A stretch of 64,000 bases of DNA from Owenia fusiformis (taxonomy: Eukaryota; Annelida; Polychaeta; Sabellida; Oweniidae), in NCBI GenBank assembly GCA_903813345.2, contig CAIIXF020000006.1, forward strand, positions 13,708,348 to 13,772,347. Reading direction: 5' to 3'. The notes beneath the pieces were generated by a model. The model worked only from the letters and a program-made list of their open reading frames with translations. It did not search any database and was not told the DNA's origin. A program made the position numbers and the translations under genes. Shown here piece by piece: positions 1 through 13,100 of the stretch (within the stretch, counting starts at the first letter, position 1; each line of letters begins with the position of its first letter).

Positions 1-584
1 TAAATACTTGTTTTTATTAAAGGCCATTAAAGAGATTGTGAAGTCATATTGTGAAAGAAATTCAAGGAGAACTAGAAAATTCCTTTACTAGCATTGAAAC
101 GTGATACCGATCTCCTGAAAAAGATAACAAATAAGCAGATGATTTCATGTTATTTTTATTTTTCATCGAAATTAAGAAGGAAGTAAACATCTAAGATATA
201 TTGATTGGTAGGAGTCATGACAACTCATAATGTTGGCAATCTTTCAATAAATTAAACCTGCAAACATTTTCTTTTTCTTTTTAAAGACCAAGTATATTTA
301 GTATATATTTTCCATGATCTCATTTAGACTCCCATATAATAACATAAATTGTGTGCACTAGCCTATACCAGAGTTTTTTATAGACTCACTGGGCATTTAT
401 TTCTATCGTCTTCACCTGTAGATATGATATAATATGATGTAGCATGATATGATAAATGGTATTATATAATATAATAGACAGATAGACTCTAACTTGTAAT
501 GAAATTTCATATATTCTTTTCAATGCTCTCGGCTTTCCATTGGGATATCATCATATCAGTTCAAATCTAATATGGTTGGCTAAT

Positions 585-1005
585 CTTGTATTTGGCAATG
601 CAACTAACGCCTGACGGCTACCAGATTAACCTTCTATTTTATGGGTAACTCATTTATATGAATAGCACCTGCAACTATTCCATTTACATTGTTTATTTAA
701 GGTGCCATGGAAGTTAACAGGAAATGACAAAACAAAAAATGACAAAATCATGCTGGATTTTGAAAAAATTTTGAACCAAGATAACAGAGTTCTGTTTGGA
801 CCTCCAGTCAGTTTAACTACTTCCACATATTATTTACATGACTGGGAACACAAACAGAACTCTGTTATCTTGGTTCAAAAAATTTTGAAAATCCAGCATG
901 GTTTTGTCACTTTTTGTTTTGTCATTTCCTGTTAACTTCCATGGCACCTTAAATAGTAGTATAATCTGGTAGCCGACGGGCCTTAGTTGCATTTGTGAAT
1001 ACAAG
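585..1005. mobile_element. Foldback MITE-like element
   Basis: Two nested inverted-repeat blocks are seen. The outer arms (585-634 and 961-1005) share CTTGTATT and ATGCAACTAA followed by CGGCTACCAGATTA. The inner arms (about 696-812 and 837-955) are near-identical over roughly 110 bases, beginning ATTTAAGGTGCCATGGAAG. The left arm carries about 60 extra bases between the blocks. It lies in the intron just before SLC37A4 exon a. Confidence 0.75.
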
Positions 1006-1097
1006 CTTAAACAATCAAACATTGTGAGTGGTACGGTAGCTTCTCTACCCTACAATCAGGTCTCTCCTCTACTGTATGCTAAAATCTCTATTTGCAG

Positions 1098-1192
1098 TAT
1101 TTAACAATTCTATGGCCTGGGCGGGTCTATGGTTTATCATGGGACTGGTCCAGGGCTGTGGATGGCCAGCTTGTGCAAAACTACTGAGAGAA
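1098..1192 (+). CDS. SLC37A4: SLC37A4-like coding exon a
   Basis: The acceptor TTTGCAG precedes 1098 and the donor GTAAGT follows 1192. The first two bases complete a codon from the unseen upstream exon. The exon reads FNNSMAWAGLWFIMG and then VQGCGWPACAKLLRE, a membrane helix followed by the conserved GWPxCxK signature. Confidence 0.92.
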
Positions 1193-4100
1193 GTAAGTGC
1201 ATAAACATAAAACATATTAACATACTTTACTGTATTCAGCATCTTCTAGTAAAGAAGATGAACATTTTAGTCTCCATTATAATTCATGACTTAATCTGTC
1301 ACCCTGAAATGTCCACGAGACACACTCAAATTAAGTTTCATTTTGAGGATAATCATGAAAGAAATAAAGAAAAGGAAGACCAATTGCTTTTTCACATTTT
1401 TGAATCTCTCAATCTAAAATTGATAGAATTATTTTCATTAATTTTTATGACAGAACAACCAATCTATTAACGTAACCTAACAACAGTGAAACTAGTATAT
1501 CTGAACACCTCCCTAATCCAAACACCTCTCAATGTGAACATTTTTTTGGTCCCATATTGGCTCTCTTCCATTGACTTACATCTTTATAAAACCTTGAAAT
1601 GTGAACACCTACTAATCTGAACACCTCTCAATGTGAACATTTTTTTGGTCCCATATTGGTTATCTTCCATTGACTTACATCTTTATAAAACCTTGAAATG
1701 TGAACACCTACTAATCCGAACACTTTTGATTGGTCCCAGAGGTGTTCAGATTTCACATGTTTTACTGCATTTCAGTGGTGCTCAAAGGCTGAGTTTGGAA
1801 CATGGTGGTCAACAATCTCAACTTCTATGAATGTAGCAGGTGGAGTATGGCCATTTGCTGCAACATATCTTACAATAAACTACAACTGGGCCACTAGCAT
1901 GTATATTCCAGGTTAGCTACCATTATATTATATTAGAATAATTAGCATAAAGCAAACAGATCACCTCTTTTCCAGGGTTCGTACACACCTGGAAATGTCA
2001 GGGAAATTGATTTATTTTTCCAGGTGCTGGAAATGTCAGGGAATTTTGAAATTAGGTCAAAAAGGGCCAAAAATGTCAGGGAATTTTGAAACAGTAGATA
2101 TGTCAGGGAAATGTCAGGGAATTTTGTATCATTGTTGAAAAAATAATGTTCCAGCAAAATATATTTTAGGGCTATGACAGGATATCAATAAAATCCAAAA
2201 TCGAACATTTAGTTGTTTCCACAAAATTGAAATCTTTTCATTAGGGTTGATTGAATGACATTTAATCTGGTATATTGTCTATTTGTAAGAACAGTTTGAA
2301 CATTATACTGAAACCAAGCAATAAAGAATATACATATAATGTACAAATGGTTCAATGCAATTATGCTTCTCCATAAGTTAGTCTTGGGCCATTCAAAGTT
2401 AATTAACGGTATATGTTTTGTTGAGGGGTTAATCTGAGGAGGGTGGGAGGTGAAAAACAAAAATAATTCCGGGAACTCTTTTCAATGTAAAACTGTGTTT
2501 ATCTTATAGACATTGCTACGTAATTAATAACTGTAACCACAATTAGAAAAAGTTTATGGGAAATGGGAGTCTAACCTTATATCCTAACAGACAGTCCTGT
2601 GGTACATCAGTCTATTCATCTGTCCATTTGTCAGGGCGATAACTCAAATATCAGTTGACAGATTTGGTTCAAATTTTGTATTCCAATGCTTTGGTTAAGA
2701 ACATACTTTTGCCATTTTTCATGAAAAAATTAATTTTGAAAACATTATGAACAGTTTTTAGATTTGGTCCAAATTTCAAGGGAAGGGGAGGAAATAACCC
2801 AGAATCAAAAGAATTAAGAACCTTTCTTCATGAAGCTATAGTTTTACTTTGGCTCAAATTTTATATGGCAATACCTCAGGGACAAAGGACCTGCTCAAGA
2901 AGAAATATTCAAGATGGTCTCTTAATTCAAATAGCCACCATTTTTTATGAACTTTTTGATAATTTAAAGAAATAAGATTCCTGATAACACAAATATTATT
3001 TGATTTTTTTATCATAGGCCTGTGCCTTTTTGTGAGGCTACTTGAGAAGGAATTTCTAATAAAGGTATCATGTTTTGGTTTAGATTTTCCCAAAAGGAAG
3101 AAGACAATAGTAATACCAGGTTATTGCTATCATATTATGTTCACAATGATCAGTATTTGATAAAATATGTTTCATTAGGTGCATGGGAATTTCCCCTCAA
3201 TGGAGTTGTTATTTTTCTAGTGTGATATTAGATCAAAATTTTTAAGTTTCAGTTGTCATTTGGATTTATTACAAAACTTAACAAAATATAGTTTGAAATG
3301 CTTACAGAATGCACCAAATACAATGAAGTATGATATTAGATCAAAATTTTTAAGTTTCAGTTGTCATTTGGATTTATTACAAAACTTAACAAATTATAGT
3401 TTGAAATGCTTAGAATGTACCAAATACAATGAAAATTGTAAAAAAATTCTGGGGGTGAACCCCCGTATCCCCTTTTTGGTTACTTTTTCTCGCAGTGATC
3501 CAAACCAAAAGAATTGCACACCCTTGACATTTGCTGGCTACGCCCCTGTATGTGATGTATGTTTACCTTTGGCCTTATGGAATGTAAAACATAAAAAAAT
3601 AGTGTGTATCAGGAAATAAATTGGTGAATAAGAAGTAAATTAAGTCATGAGAAATGGTGCTAAAGGAGAACCCACAATGTTTCATAATAAGTCTTGTATT
3701 TTAAATATTACAGTTGTTTGAGACTTTTTATGAGGCCGTGCATGCAAAATTTGATCTGAAAATTTTCTTTCTTACTTGGAAATGTCAGGGAAATGTCAGG
3801 GAATTTCATTTTGAAAAAGGTGTACGAACCCTGTTTTTGGAGGGTGCCTATAATTCCACCAAATACTTGCACTGGTCCCAAACTGGTTATGAAAATGTTA
3901 CATTTTTATAACAAAATGGATGAACTGCCATCATCTGTCCATCGGGGATTTCTTTATTTTCATCATTTTCACCAACAAGGATGTCGAGTTGTATCCAAAT
4001 GTTTTACCCATATGTTAACAGTGGTATTATTCTAACTTAATCAAAATTTTTCGATCTTTTGCGTTCCAGGTATTTTATCACTATGCTTTACTGGGGTGTG

Positions 4101-7100
4101 TTTGTTACTTATAAAAAATAGACCTCAAGATGTTGGATTGGAACCACCAGATGGTGAGGAAGAAAAACCTAAAAATAAAGCTGGTGAGTTAAGTCAATTC
4201 TCTTTTTTAAATGGAAGTATCAACAGGCTTTTTTGCTGCAAATAAAATGATATCTGAATGGCAATTACTTGAATGTGATTAGGTAGTTACCAGTTGTGCC
4301 ACCAGGTGGCTAATTCGGGGGAAATAGCATGGCAGGGTATTACAAAGTCCCCTTAAACTTGAATATTCATCAGTTTTAGTGGTTCACTTTTCTACTACCC
4401 ATATGTATCAGATAGTTATACAAATTAAAATATGTCCAGTAAAAGAAAACTTTATCTGCCCGACACAAGAAAAGATATTTCACTTTTTGTGATTTTACAA
4501 CATGGGGCCTATGGGGAATCTCCCCCACCTAAAAGTCACATTTTCAAAGAAAATTAACAAAGTTTATGACCTCTTTTCAAAGCCACATTTCTAAATGTGA
4601 TTTTACATGTAGATTCCAAATATGACATCAGTTTGAATTTTTAACTTTTAATGATGTAAATCAAGATTATTTCTACTCGCATCTAGACTATTGCTAGTAG
4701 CATGTATTATAAGTAGGTATAAGTGGGTAAATAAAAGAGCAAAATAAAAGAGCACTTGATCCTTTAATGTGAAAATTAGTTATATATATTTTATATTATT
4801 GTTTTTGTGAATAATTTTTGTTTTTAGTGCAATTTTTTGTTCTTTTCTACCAATTTTTGAGAATAAAATAAAATATCTATCCAAACCTTGCTGGAACAAA
4901 ACGGCATATATAGTGTGTGCCAAATTGCTTTCTAAGTGGCCTAGTTAGGCTAAACCTATGTTGTGCTAGCTTACTATGAATTGACCCATAGTCATTTTAG
5001 ATTGATCTATTATCTATTCATTTTTACTTGTCTGCAGTCAAAATAGTGACACGAAAGGGCTAAACGGCTTGCACCAAGGTGCGACCGTCAAAAAGATGAG
5101 TTTGAAAAATATACATTTTTTTAAATAATACTTGTAAGTATACAAAATAAGATGCAAATTTGATATTGATGTGTAATGATAGTCCGTTCGGGTGTGGTAA
5201 TTTTATGAAAAACAATTATGGTAAAAAATTGGATATTTATGACCTTAAAATGCGATTTCTATTAAAAAGTTACTGTTGTCAAGGATATTATTCCTATTTT
5301 ATATAGTCAGTGTTTTTTAAATATACCAATAACCATTTCATTAGTTTTTGACAAAGTAAATAATTATAGGGCTCACACAAGGATCAACTTTGTTCATAGC
5401 ATTTTCATATTAAGTGATGTTTTGAAAAAATACGAAGGTAAACTCAATTTTATTTTTTATTTGTTGAAGAAAAAACAATTATATGTTTGTTTTCTTGTTT
5501 CGACTGAAAAATCTCAATTCATCGCCCTTGCTTCGCAAGCAGGAGAGTCTACACCAGTACGAAAAAGTCTTCAAAAAGTTGATCCTTGTGTGAGCCCTAC
5601 AATTATTTACTTTGTCAAAAACATATATAATGGTTATTCGGATATATAAAAAATAGGAATAGTATCATTGACTTTTGATTTTGAATAAAAAAGTATTACG
5701 AGCATATAGTGCATCACTTAGTTTATAGCTTGCAGACAGTGATCTAAGAGGCATCATCTTGTAGTAATGGGTGTGACAGTGATGAGACGGGAATTGATTT
5801 TATTAATGCAAGTTTTGACAATCCTAGTATTGATGGTTTATCTTACGGATGTCATATTAAAAGATACCAATTTGCATTACATCAACATCAAAGAAGTTCG
5901 ATTTGTTCACAGATACGTGTCAGAGTGATACCTGTAGCAGTTGCACTAGATTGATATACAACAAGATATGTGTGAGCATATATTGCAACATTTACTTAAG
6001 AGTTATAATTTTACTAAATCTGATGGAACATTAGATAATTTAAGTCTATCTCTTTTGGTTTATTCAATTTGAATAGTACTTTTGCAATAAAGATACCTTA
6101 GTTTTGAAACATTAGCAGCAATTTCATTTCAAAAAGATCAGTTTTCAACTTCGTACTATGTTTTGTTCATAAAATGTGTATTCAACACAGGTCAAAAGTC
6201 AGGGTAATTTCAAGTTTAAAATATCAATATCTTGGATAGTTGGCATTTTAAGACATTTTGCCGATGGTGTGACCCTTCACAACCGATGATTATGTGACCT
6301 GAGGTAAAGATCAACTGAATGGGTGTAGGTAATTTCAAGGTCAATATCTAGCAATTTGGTGTTTTAAGGCAATTGAGAACAATTCTGACCCTTGACAACC
6401 GATTATTAGGTGACCTGTTGTCAGGGTCAAGGTCTATAGGTCAAGATCATTTCGAGGTCATCAATATCTAAATATTTGGCGTTTTGTGAATCATGAATGT
6501 GTGACCTGAGGTCAAGGTTATTTCAAGGTCAAATATCAGTATCTAAGTATTTGGTGTATTAAGGCCCTGGTATCTGCTGTGGCCCCTAGCGACTCATGAT
6601 AGGGTGACTTCCAAGGTCAATATCTAGCAATTTGGAGTTTAAAGGCAATTGAGAACAATTGTGACCTTTGGAGACCAATGATTAGGTGACCTGGTTTCAA
6701 GGTCATTTCAAGGTCAATATCTAAGTTGTTGGCAAATGTGGGGCTACAGTCCTATTTAATGACCAATGATAAAATGACCAGAGATCTATAAGTCAATGTT
6801 TATGGATCAAGATCATTTCAAGGTCATAGCTCAATATCTAATTAGTATTTGGCGTTTTGGGGCTGAACGTGTTTTTGTGAAAACAATATGATTTTTCTTA
6901 TGTAAAGTCCCTGTGATAAAAATGATATCATCCAACTTCTTCACTTGAAAAGAAAAAAACATCATGAATCCCCCTCAACCTTTATTTTTTAACTTATTTT
7001 TATGATTTCATTCTGGTTTGATTACTTGACAACTTAATGATACACTACATTATTTTACTACTATATGTACGGGTATAAGCATCAAATGTGGTGCCACCTG

Positions 7101-10100
7101 TTATTAATAACATTCGTAATAATGCTTGAATGTATCAAAAAATTTAAATTGAAAATATAAATATTTGAAAATATATCTGAAATATTATTGATAAGATCCC
7201 CACCTTGTCACTTTTTGAAAAATATTAGGCTTATTTTCTAAAGTATTTTTTCTTAATTCGAATATATCAAAAGTTCTTCTACGCTAATGAATTAACAAAT
7301 TCTGAAAAGGGGACGGGTATTGAAATGTGATAAAGTTAAAAACCATAAGTTCCATGTTATTTTCCATTGGAAAAACTCAAACTATCCATTGTTTTCAACA
7401 TAATTGTGGTCATTGAAAATTAATATCTCCAAAACTAGACTTTCATTACAATTCTACTTATGAAAAAGTTTTAGATCACTTGTTGAATAATATTTTCATG
7501 CAATTCAAATAAAAAAGAAGAACCTCTGTTGAGTAAATAATTTCAAAAAATGTTGAGAAGGGTTCCCCATTCATAGTTTTTTAGATTGTTTGAATGATAT
7601 TTTTATAATCATTGAGAATTGAATTTTCTTGAAAGATAACATATTGTGTTTTTGAGAAATGTCATATTTATATTGAGAAAGTAGTCATGGTAAAATATAT
7701 GACGATCAGATATCACTTGCCATACTATACCTGGTCCTTTGCCAATTTGAAGTGAATTGTAAAATCATATCGGAAGAGAGGACATCCAAATATGAGGTCA
7801 TTAGTTTAATGACTGCAATCAGTAATCAACAGCCACGAGAGTTACTTTCTCTAGTAATTCTGAATTGGATCAGTATTGTATTGTATTGTATTGTATTGTA
7901 TTGTATTGTATAATATGACCATTTAATTCACACTAGTGTCTTCATATGCCTGGACTAAAAAATCCCGAATCTGTTTGGGTGAAATAACCAAATGTGACCA
8001 ATAATATGAGTATATTTGAGTATTGTCTCTTCACTTTCCAGTCAAAAATGTAAGATTTAAAAATATTTTTACAAATAATTGCAGTAAAACATGCAAAATA
8101 TAATGCACATTGGTTATTGAAATGTAAGGATAGTCCATGAGGGTATGGTTATATTATTAAAAAAAAGTATGGTAAAAATTAGGTATTTCTAACCATATAA
8201 TGCTTTTTATTCCAAGTTGAAAGACATTCTTCCTATTTTACCTCTGAAATGATTTTCATACCACCGAATAACCATTATATCAGTTTCTGGCAAAGTAAAT
8301 AAGTGTAGGGCTTACACAAGGATCAACGTTTTTTAAGACTGTTTATGTACTTGTATATCCCCTGCCGTTCTAAGAGGAAGAGCAATGAATTGCGATTTTC
8401 AGTCAAAACAATGAAATAAACACAATCTGTTTATTTTGTTAAACATTTAACAAATAAAATTGTGTTTAACCTTATATTTTTTCAAAACATCACTAAATAT
8501 GAAAATATTGCAAATAAAGTTGATCCTTGTGTGAGCCCTATATTTATTTACTTTGCCAAAAATGAATATAATGGTAATCAAAATATTTTGAAAACATTGA
8601 ATAGGTGAAATAGGAATATTATCATTAACAACCATGACTTTTGAATAAATATGGTATTTTCAGGTCAGAAATATATAATTCTTCACAATTATTGTTTTTT
8701 ATAAAAATGGCCACACGCAAATGGACTACCATACTTATCAATATCAAATTTGCCTCCTTTATTGTATACCCATTGCTATTATTTGAAAAAAATAATTTTT
8801 TATCAAACTCACCTTTTTGATGGTTGCACCTTGGTGCAAGCCGTTTAGCCCTTTCGTGTCACCTTTTTGAGTGCAGACAAGTAAAAATGAATAGTTGATG
8901 GACCAATCTATAATGATAATGGGTCACTTCATAGTAAGCTACCACAACATAGGTTTTTGTGATTTTCTGGGGTTTTGGCACACACTAATACATGTATAAC
9001 ATTTTCTTAAATTTCTTAATATCATAGTTATACAAAGGAAAGTTTGGTTCATTAAAAAAAGTATCAAACACAATAAAATAAAATAGTTAAAAATTTCATG
9101 TAAAACATCTACAGTTGGGGACAAAAATAAATGACAGGTCGATTTTCGATCACCATTTCCTAATTATGGTGGTCTGAAAGCCCATAATTTCCAATATTGT
9201 CTAGATACATATCCCTTAAAATTTGTATATTTTACATTTTGTATAATCTCATCCACTGATTTATGGCCTCTTGTAAATTCTCTTATTTTTAACATGGGAA
9301 ATCCTCACTTCAGCAAATCCACCTGTCATTTATTTATGTCCCCAACTGTACAGTACTTATTTCAAATGACAATCACAGCATTGAGAGATCTAAAAATGTT
9401 GTGAATATGTCATTTTGTTTCAACAATTGAGGTTTGGATGGATGTTTCATTTCATTCCGAACATATGGTTCCAAGAACAATTGTGTTTTCTAAAAATATA
9501 CAGTAAAACCTGTCTTAGTGAACACCGTTCTCTAGTGCACACCTGTGTTTAGTGAACACATTTACATTTTACATTGACTCCTGTACAAAATCCCCTTTCT
9601 GTAGTGAACACCTTTCTACAGTGAAAACTGCTTGTGGCTCAATACACACCCGGGAATTTCGCGTCATAATTATTCCTCTGCTAGAGGCGCTGCGAGCGCG
9701 CGGCCATTTTGCCGGTCAATTCGGGTCAAATATTGTCCAACTTTACACACGATTTTCTAATAGTTGATGATGCCCTTTAACGTATATAATGATTTGTATA
9801 TAAAGGTTACATGTATCTGGATTAATATATTTTTATCCTGTGCAGTTTAAACAATTTGTTTTCTTCCAACTCTATAAGGAATTACATTATATTTTTTTCG
9901 AAAATCAGCTGTAAAACTTGACACTGGTTAGCTATTTTTTCTCTAATTGTAATTTGAATTTTAAAATTCCGCCTCGGCCAAGACACAATTTGTATATTTA
10001 GCTCAAACGTGTTTCGAATTTGATAAAGATTCATCCATAAATGAAGAAATGCCACCAGCGAAAAAATGTTGTGTTTTCGTCAAATCTTTGCTGACGATGC

Positions 10101-13100
10101 GGTTTTTAGTTTACGAAGAAATTGCCCCTCCATTGTGAAGCCGTAACTTTACTAATATTGAACCTATCAACTTGAAATAAACAGGATTAAAATAAGCAAT
10201 TCTTTAGAAACACAATGATATGTATCATGCCTATTTAACAATATATATTATGAAAGAAAATCATAGTTTAAAACACCTATCTGAATAGAAAATTTCATTG
10301 CAAACATGAAAAACTGACGGGTTGTACTTATATGTCCGCGCGATGTTTATACACGTTGCATAGGACGTTGCTATGCACAACAGCGCACCAAGCGGAGGAA
10401 TAATTATGACGCGAAGTTCCCGTGTGTGATAGGTGTTCACTATATGCAGGTTTTACTGTACATAAAAAAAGAGATGTCTTTTTTCAAATTAAATTGTCAC
10501 CATTCATAAAATGACCATTAAATGGACTATGTGTAATTTTTCAGGTTGATAACACATTAATATTGTGCATAACATTTGTTATTGCAGACCAACCTAGTGA
10601 TGAGAGCACCACCTATAGTTGGACCTCTATACTAACCTCACCATTCATCTGGTTGTTGTGCATCAATTACTCAATAATAATGATGGTCAGGAATAGCATC
10701 ATGGACTGGGGCCAGTTGTATTTAATAGAAGAGCTGAACTTCTCGCGGTATATAGGTATTTATACTACAATTTAACTTTTCAATAATAACACCAGGAAAT
10801 ATAATTAATCCCTACTCAAAAATAGTATTCACCTGGTCATCCCTGTATATTTCCCCTCAACATTTTTTCCAAATTTTTAGCCAAACTTCAGCAAATGACA
10901 ATAAAATACCAGGTATATACACAGTGATTATATATATTTTAGATTCATTGAAAAGCTCAGATTTATAAATATTCTGTTGCTACTAGTACTCTAGTTTGTC
11001 TCACTTTACAATCAGCGTCCTGGAGTCAGGGTATCTTAGAAATGAGGCCACTCTTCTTTGTAGTATGTACTGTAGACCTTATTGTATGTTTCTGTTTCAG
11101 CAAGTAGCTTTACAAGCTGTCTCGAGACAGGTGGACTCATTGGTTCACTTCTTGCTGGGCTCCTTGCAGACAAACTTGTAAAAGCTGTGAGTATTTTCAT
11201 ACAATAGACTATGAACTTGTCGTAAATTGACAGTCAAATGGTGGTACCATGAGCTGAAAGCCCATGGGTGGTACAAAGGTGTTCGTGTCATCCATGGATA
11301 TTATACTGAATGAAATGAATACACATTAAATTGTTTATATGTCCATTCTACAAAATTAATGTAGTTTTGCTTGTTTTTTGCTTGATTTGTCCAGTCTGCT
11401 GGTAAAGATATTGTGTACAGTCCCAGGATGTTGGTGGTTCTTGTTGAGGTGGCTGCAACTACTATAGGATTATACTGTCTAGTATTTATAATCGATGCAA
11501 ATTCTTCTCAGGTGAATATACAAATAGAATAACTTATCTTACCAATCTAAATTATACATTTTAGAATATTAAAGTGGCGACAAGGTCTGTAAAGAAAAAA
11601 TTCAAATTCTTTTACTTTTTCCGAGCTATCAGGGCAACATTCGGCTTAACATCTTCTTTGACATACCTACCGGTATTTTCTTAAAATGTATGGATAACTA
11701 TCAATTTCAGCATTAAGAAGTGTAAATTCAGTTCAAAGCTTCTATTAAGGGAGTCCCACTCATAGATTTTTAAGATCCATCACGTTTCAAGAGGAATATC
11801 AGCTGAAATTATGTTCATCCAGGTGGTTTCTATGGAGAAAATAAAAAGATATGTAAGTCTTGATGAAACATCCAAACTTGAATATTAATAGTAAATAAAC
11901 AGGAGGAGACTCAAGTTAAGGTAAATATTAAAAGGTGGATTGGATTGAGTGGATCGGATTCATGTAAAAGGTGGACTGGATCAGGAATCTTCAAAATATG
12001 GATTTTCCTTAAAAAAATTCTATTGATCTCCCTAAGAAGATTGGTGCTCTCCTCACTTCCACCGTGTCAAATAATAGATGTAATATTATTTTGCTTGGGT
12101 GGGCGAGAAGGGTGACCTGGTACCCGCTTCATTATTCATTCCAAGTGTAATTTGAGACATTTCATGAATCATAAGGAAATCTGGTTTGACGATCCAAATC
12201 ATGTTTTCAGTCCAAACAGAACATAGTAGAAATGTTTTGGGACTATCCACACATCAATTTGAATGACAACTTTTACCTACAGATGTATGTTTATTATATC
12301 TTACTAAAGTTGATTTACAAGGGAAAGCGGTTAAATACTTAAGGAGTATCTATCTGATTGGAGTATATATTTATTGTTGCTTTGTTCTGATTCCTCAAAG
12401 GGAGATCCCGAGTGATCACAAAATACTTTAGGAGATCAACAAAAATTCCATATTTTGAAGATTCTGGATCCAATTCACCTTTTACATGAATTCAATCCAC
12501 TCGATCCAATCCACCTTTTAATCTCTACCCAAGTTAAAGGGATGTGTTTTATTCTGTCTAATATGTTTTGTTTTTGGTTTATTCATAGGTAGCAATTGGA
12601 GCAGTGGGTGTTTTACTAGGTGTATGCCTGTATGGTCTTATATCTCTCTATGGTGTCATGGCTGTAGAATCTGTCCCTACAGCTATCAGTGGGAGATCAC
12701 ATGCTGTAGTTGCCCTGGCAGCAAACGGTATGTATACATAGTTTATGTTTGAAAAGAAGATAAAGGGTACCATAAAACCTATCCTTACTGGCCAAAGAAA
12801 GTGTTCGTCCTATCAAGTTTTTGGCTCACATATGGGATTGCCCACTTGTTTTGACCTCAATACATATATTCCATATTTTTGGCGATAAACATAAGGGTAT
12901 GTACTGGGTGGGTTTGGATACAGGGTTTATTCCAAGGGAAATATGTGTATCTCCTGAGGGACCACAGGGGTAAAATGTAAATTGAGTTCTTTTTCAGGAG
13001 CGGGACTGGGATTTAAATTGCTTTTTATATTTGTACAAATGTAAACTGATATCAAGTTCTTAATCTAATCGAACTTTAAGTTGGGCATCTCAAATGTCTT

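Larger units (their letters stand above)
1973..3833. mobile_element. DNA transposon-like element with CAGGGTTCGTACAC termini
   Basis: CAGGGTTCGTACACACCTGG at the left is matched by an inverted GTGTACGAACCCTG at 3820-3833. Both subterminal regions contain repeated AATGTCAGGGAA motifs (five near the left end, two near the right). No transposase frame is visible, and no target duplication is clear. It fills most of the 2.2-kb intron between exons b and c. Confidence 0.6.

Noticed and set aside
1-584. Upstream SLC37A4 exon within the window
   Set aside because: No segment encodes the expected N-terminal transporter helices between splice sites; the missing exons must lie before the window.
1129-1470. 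113-codon frame starting inside SLC37A4 exon a
   Set aside because: Wrong continuation: it reads through the GTAAGT donor into the intron.
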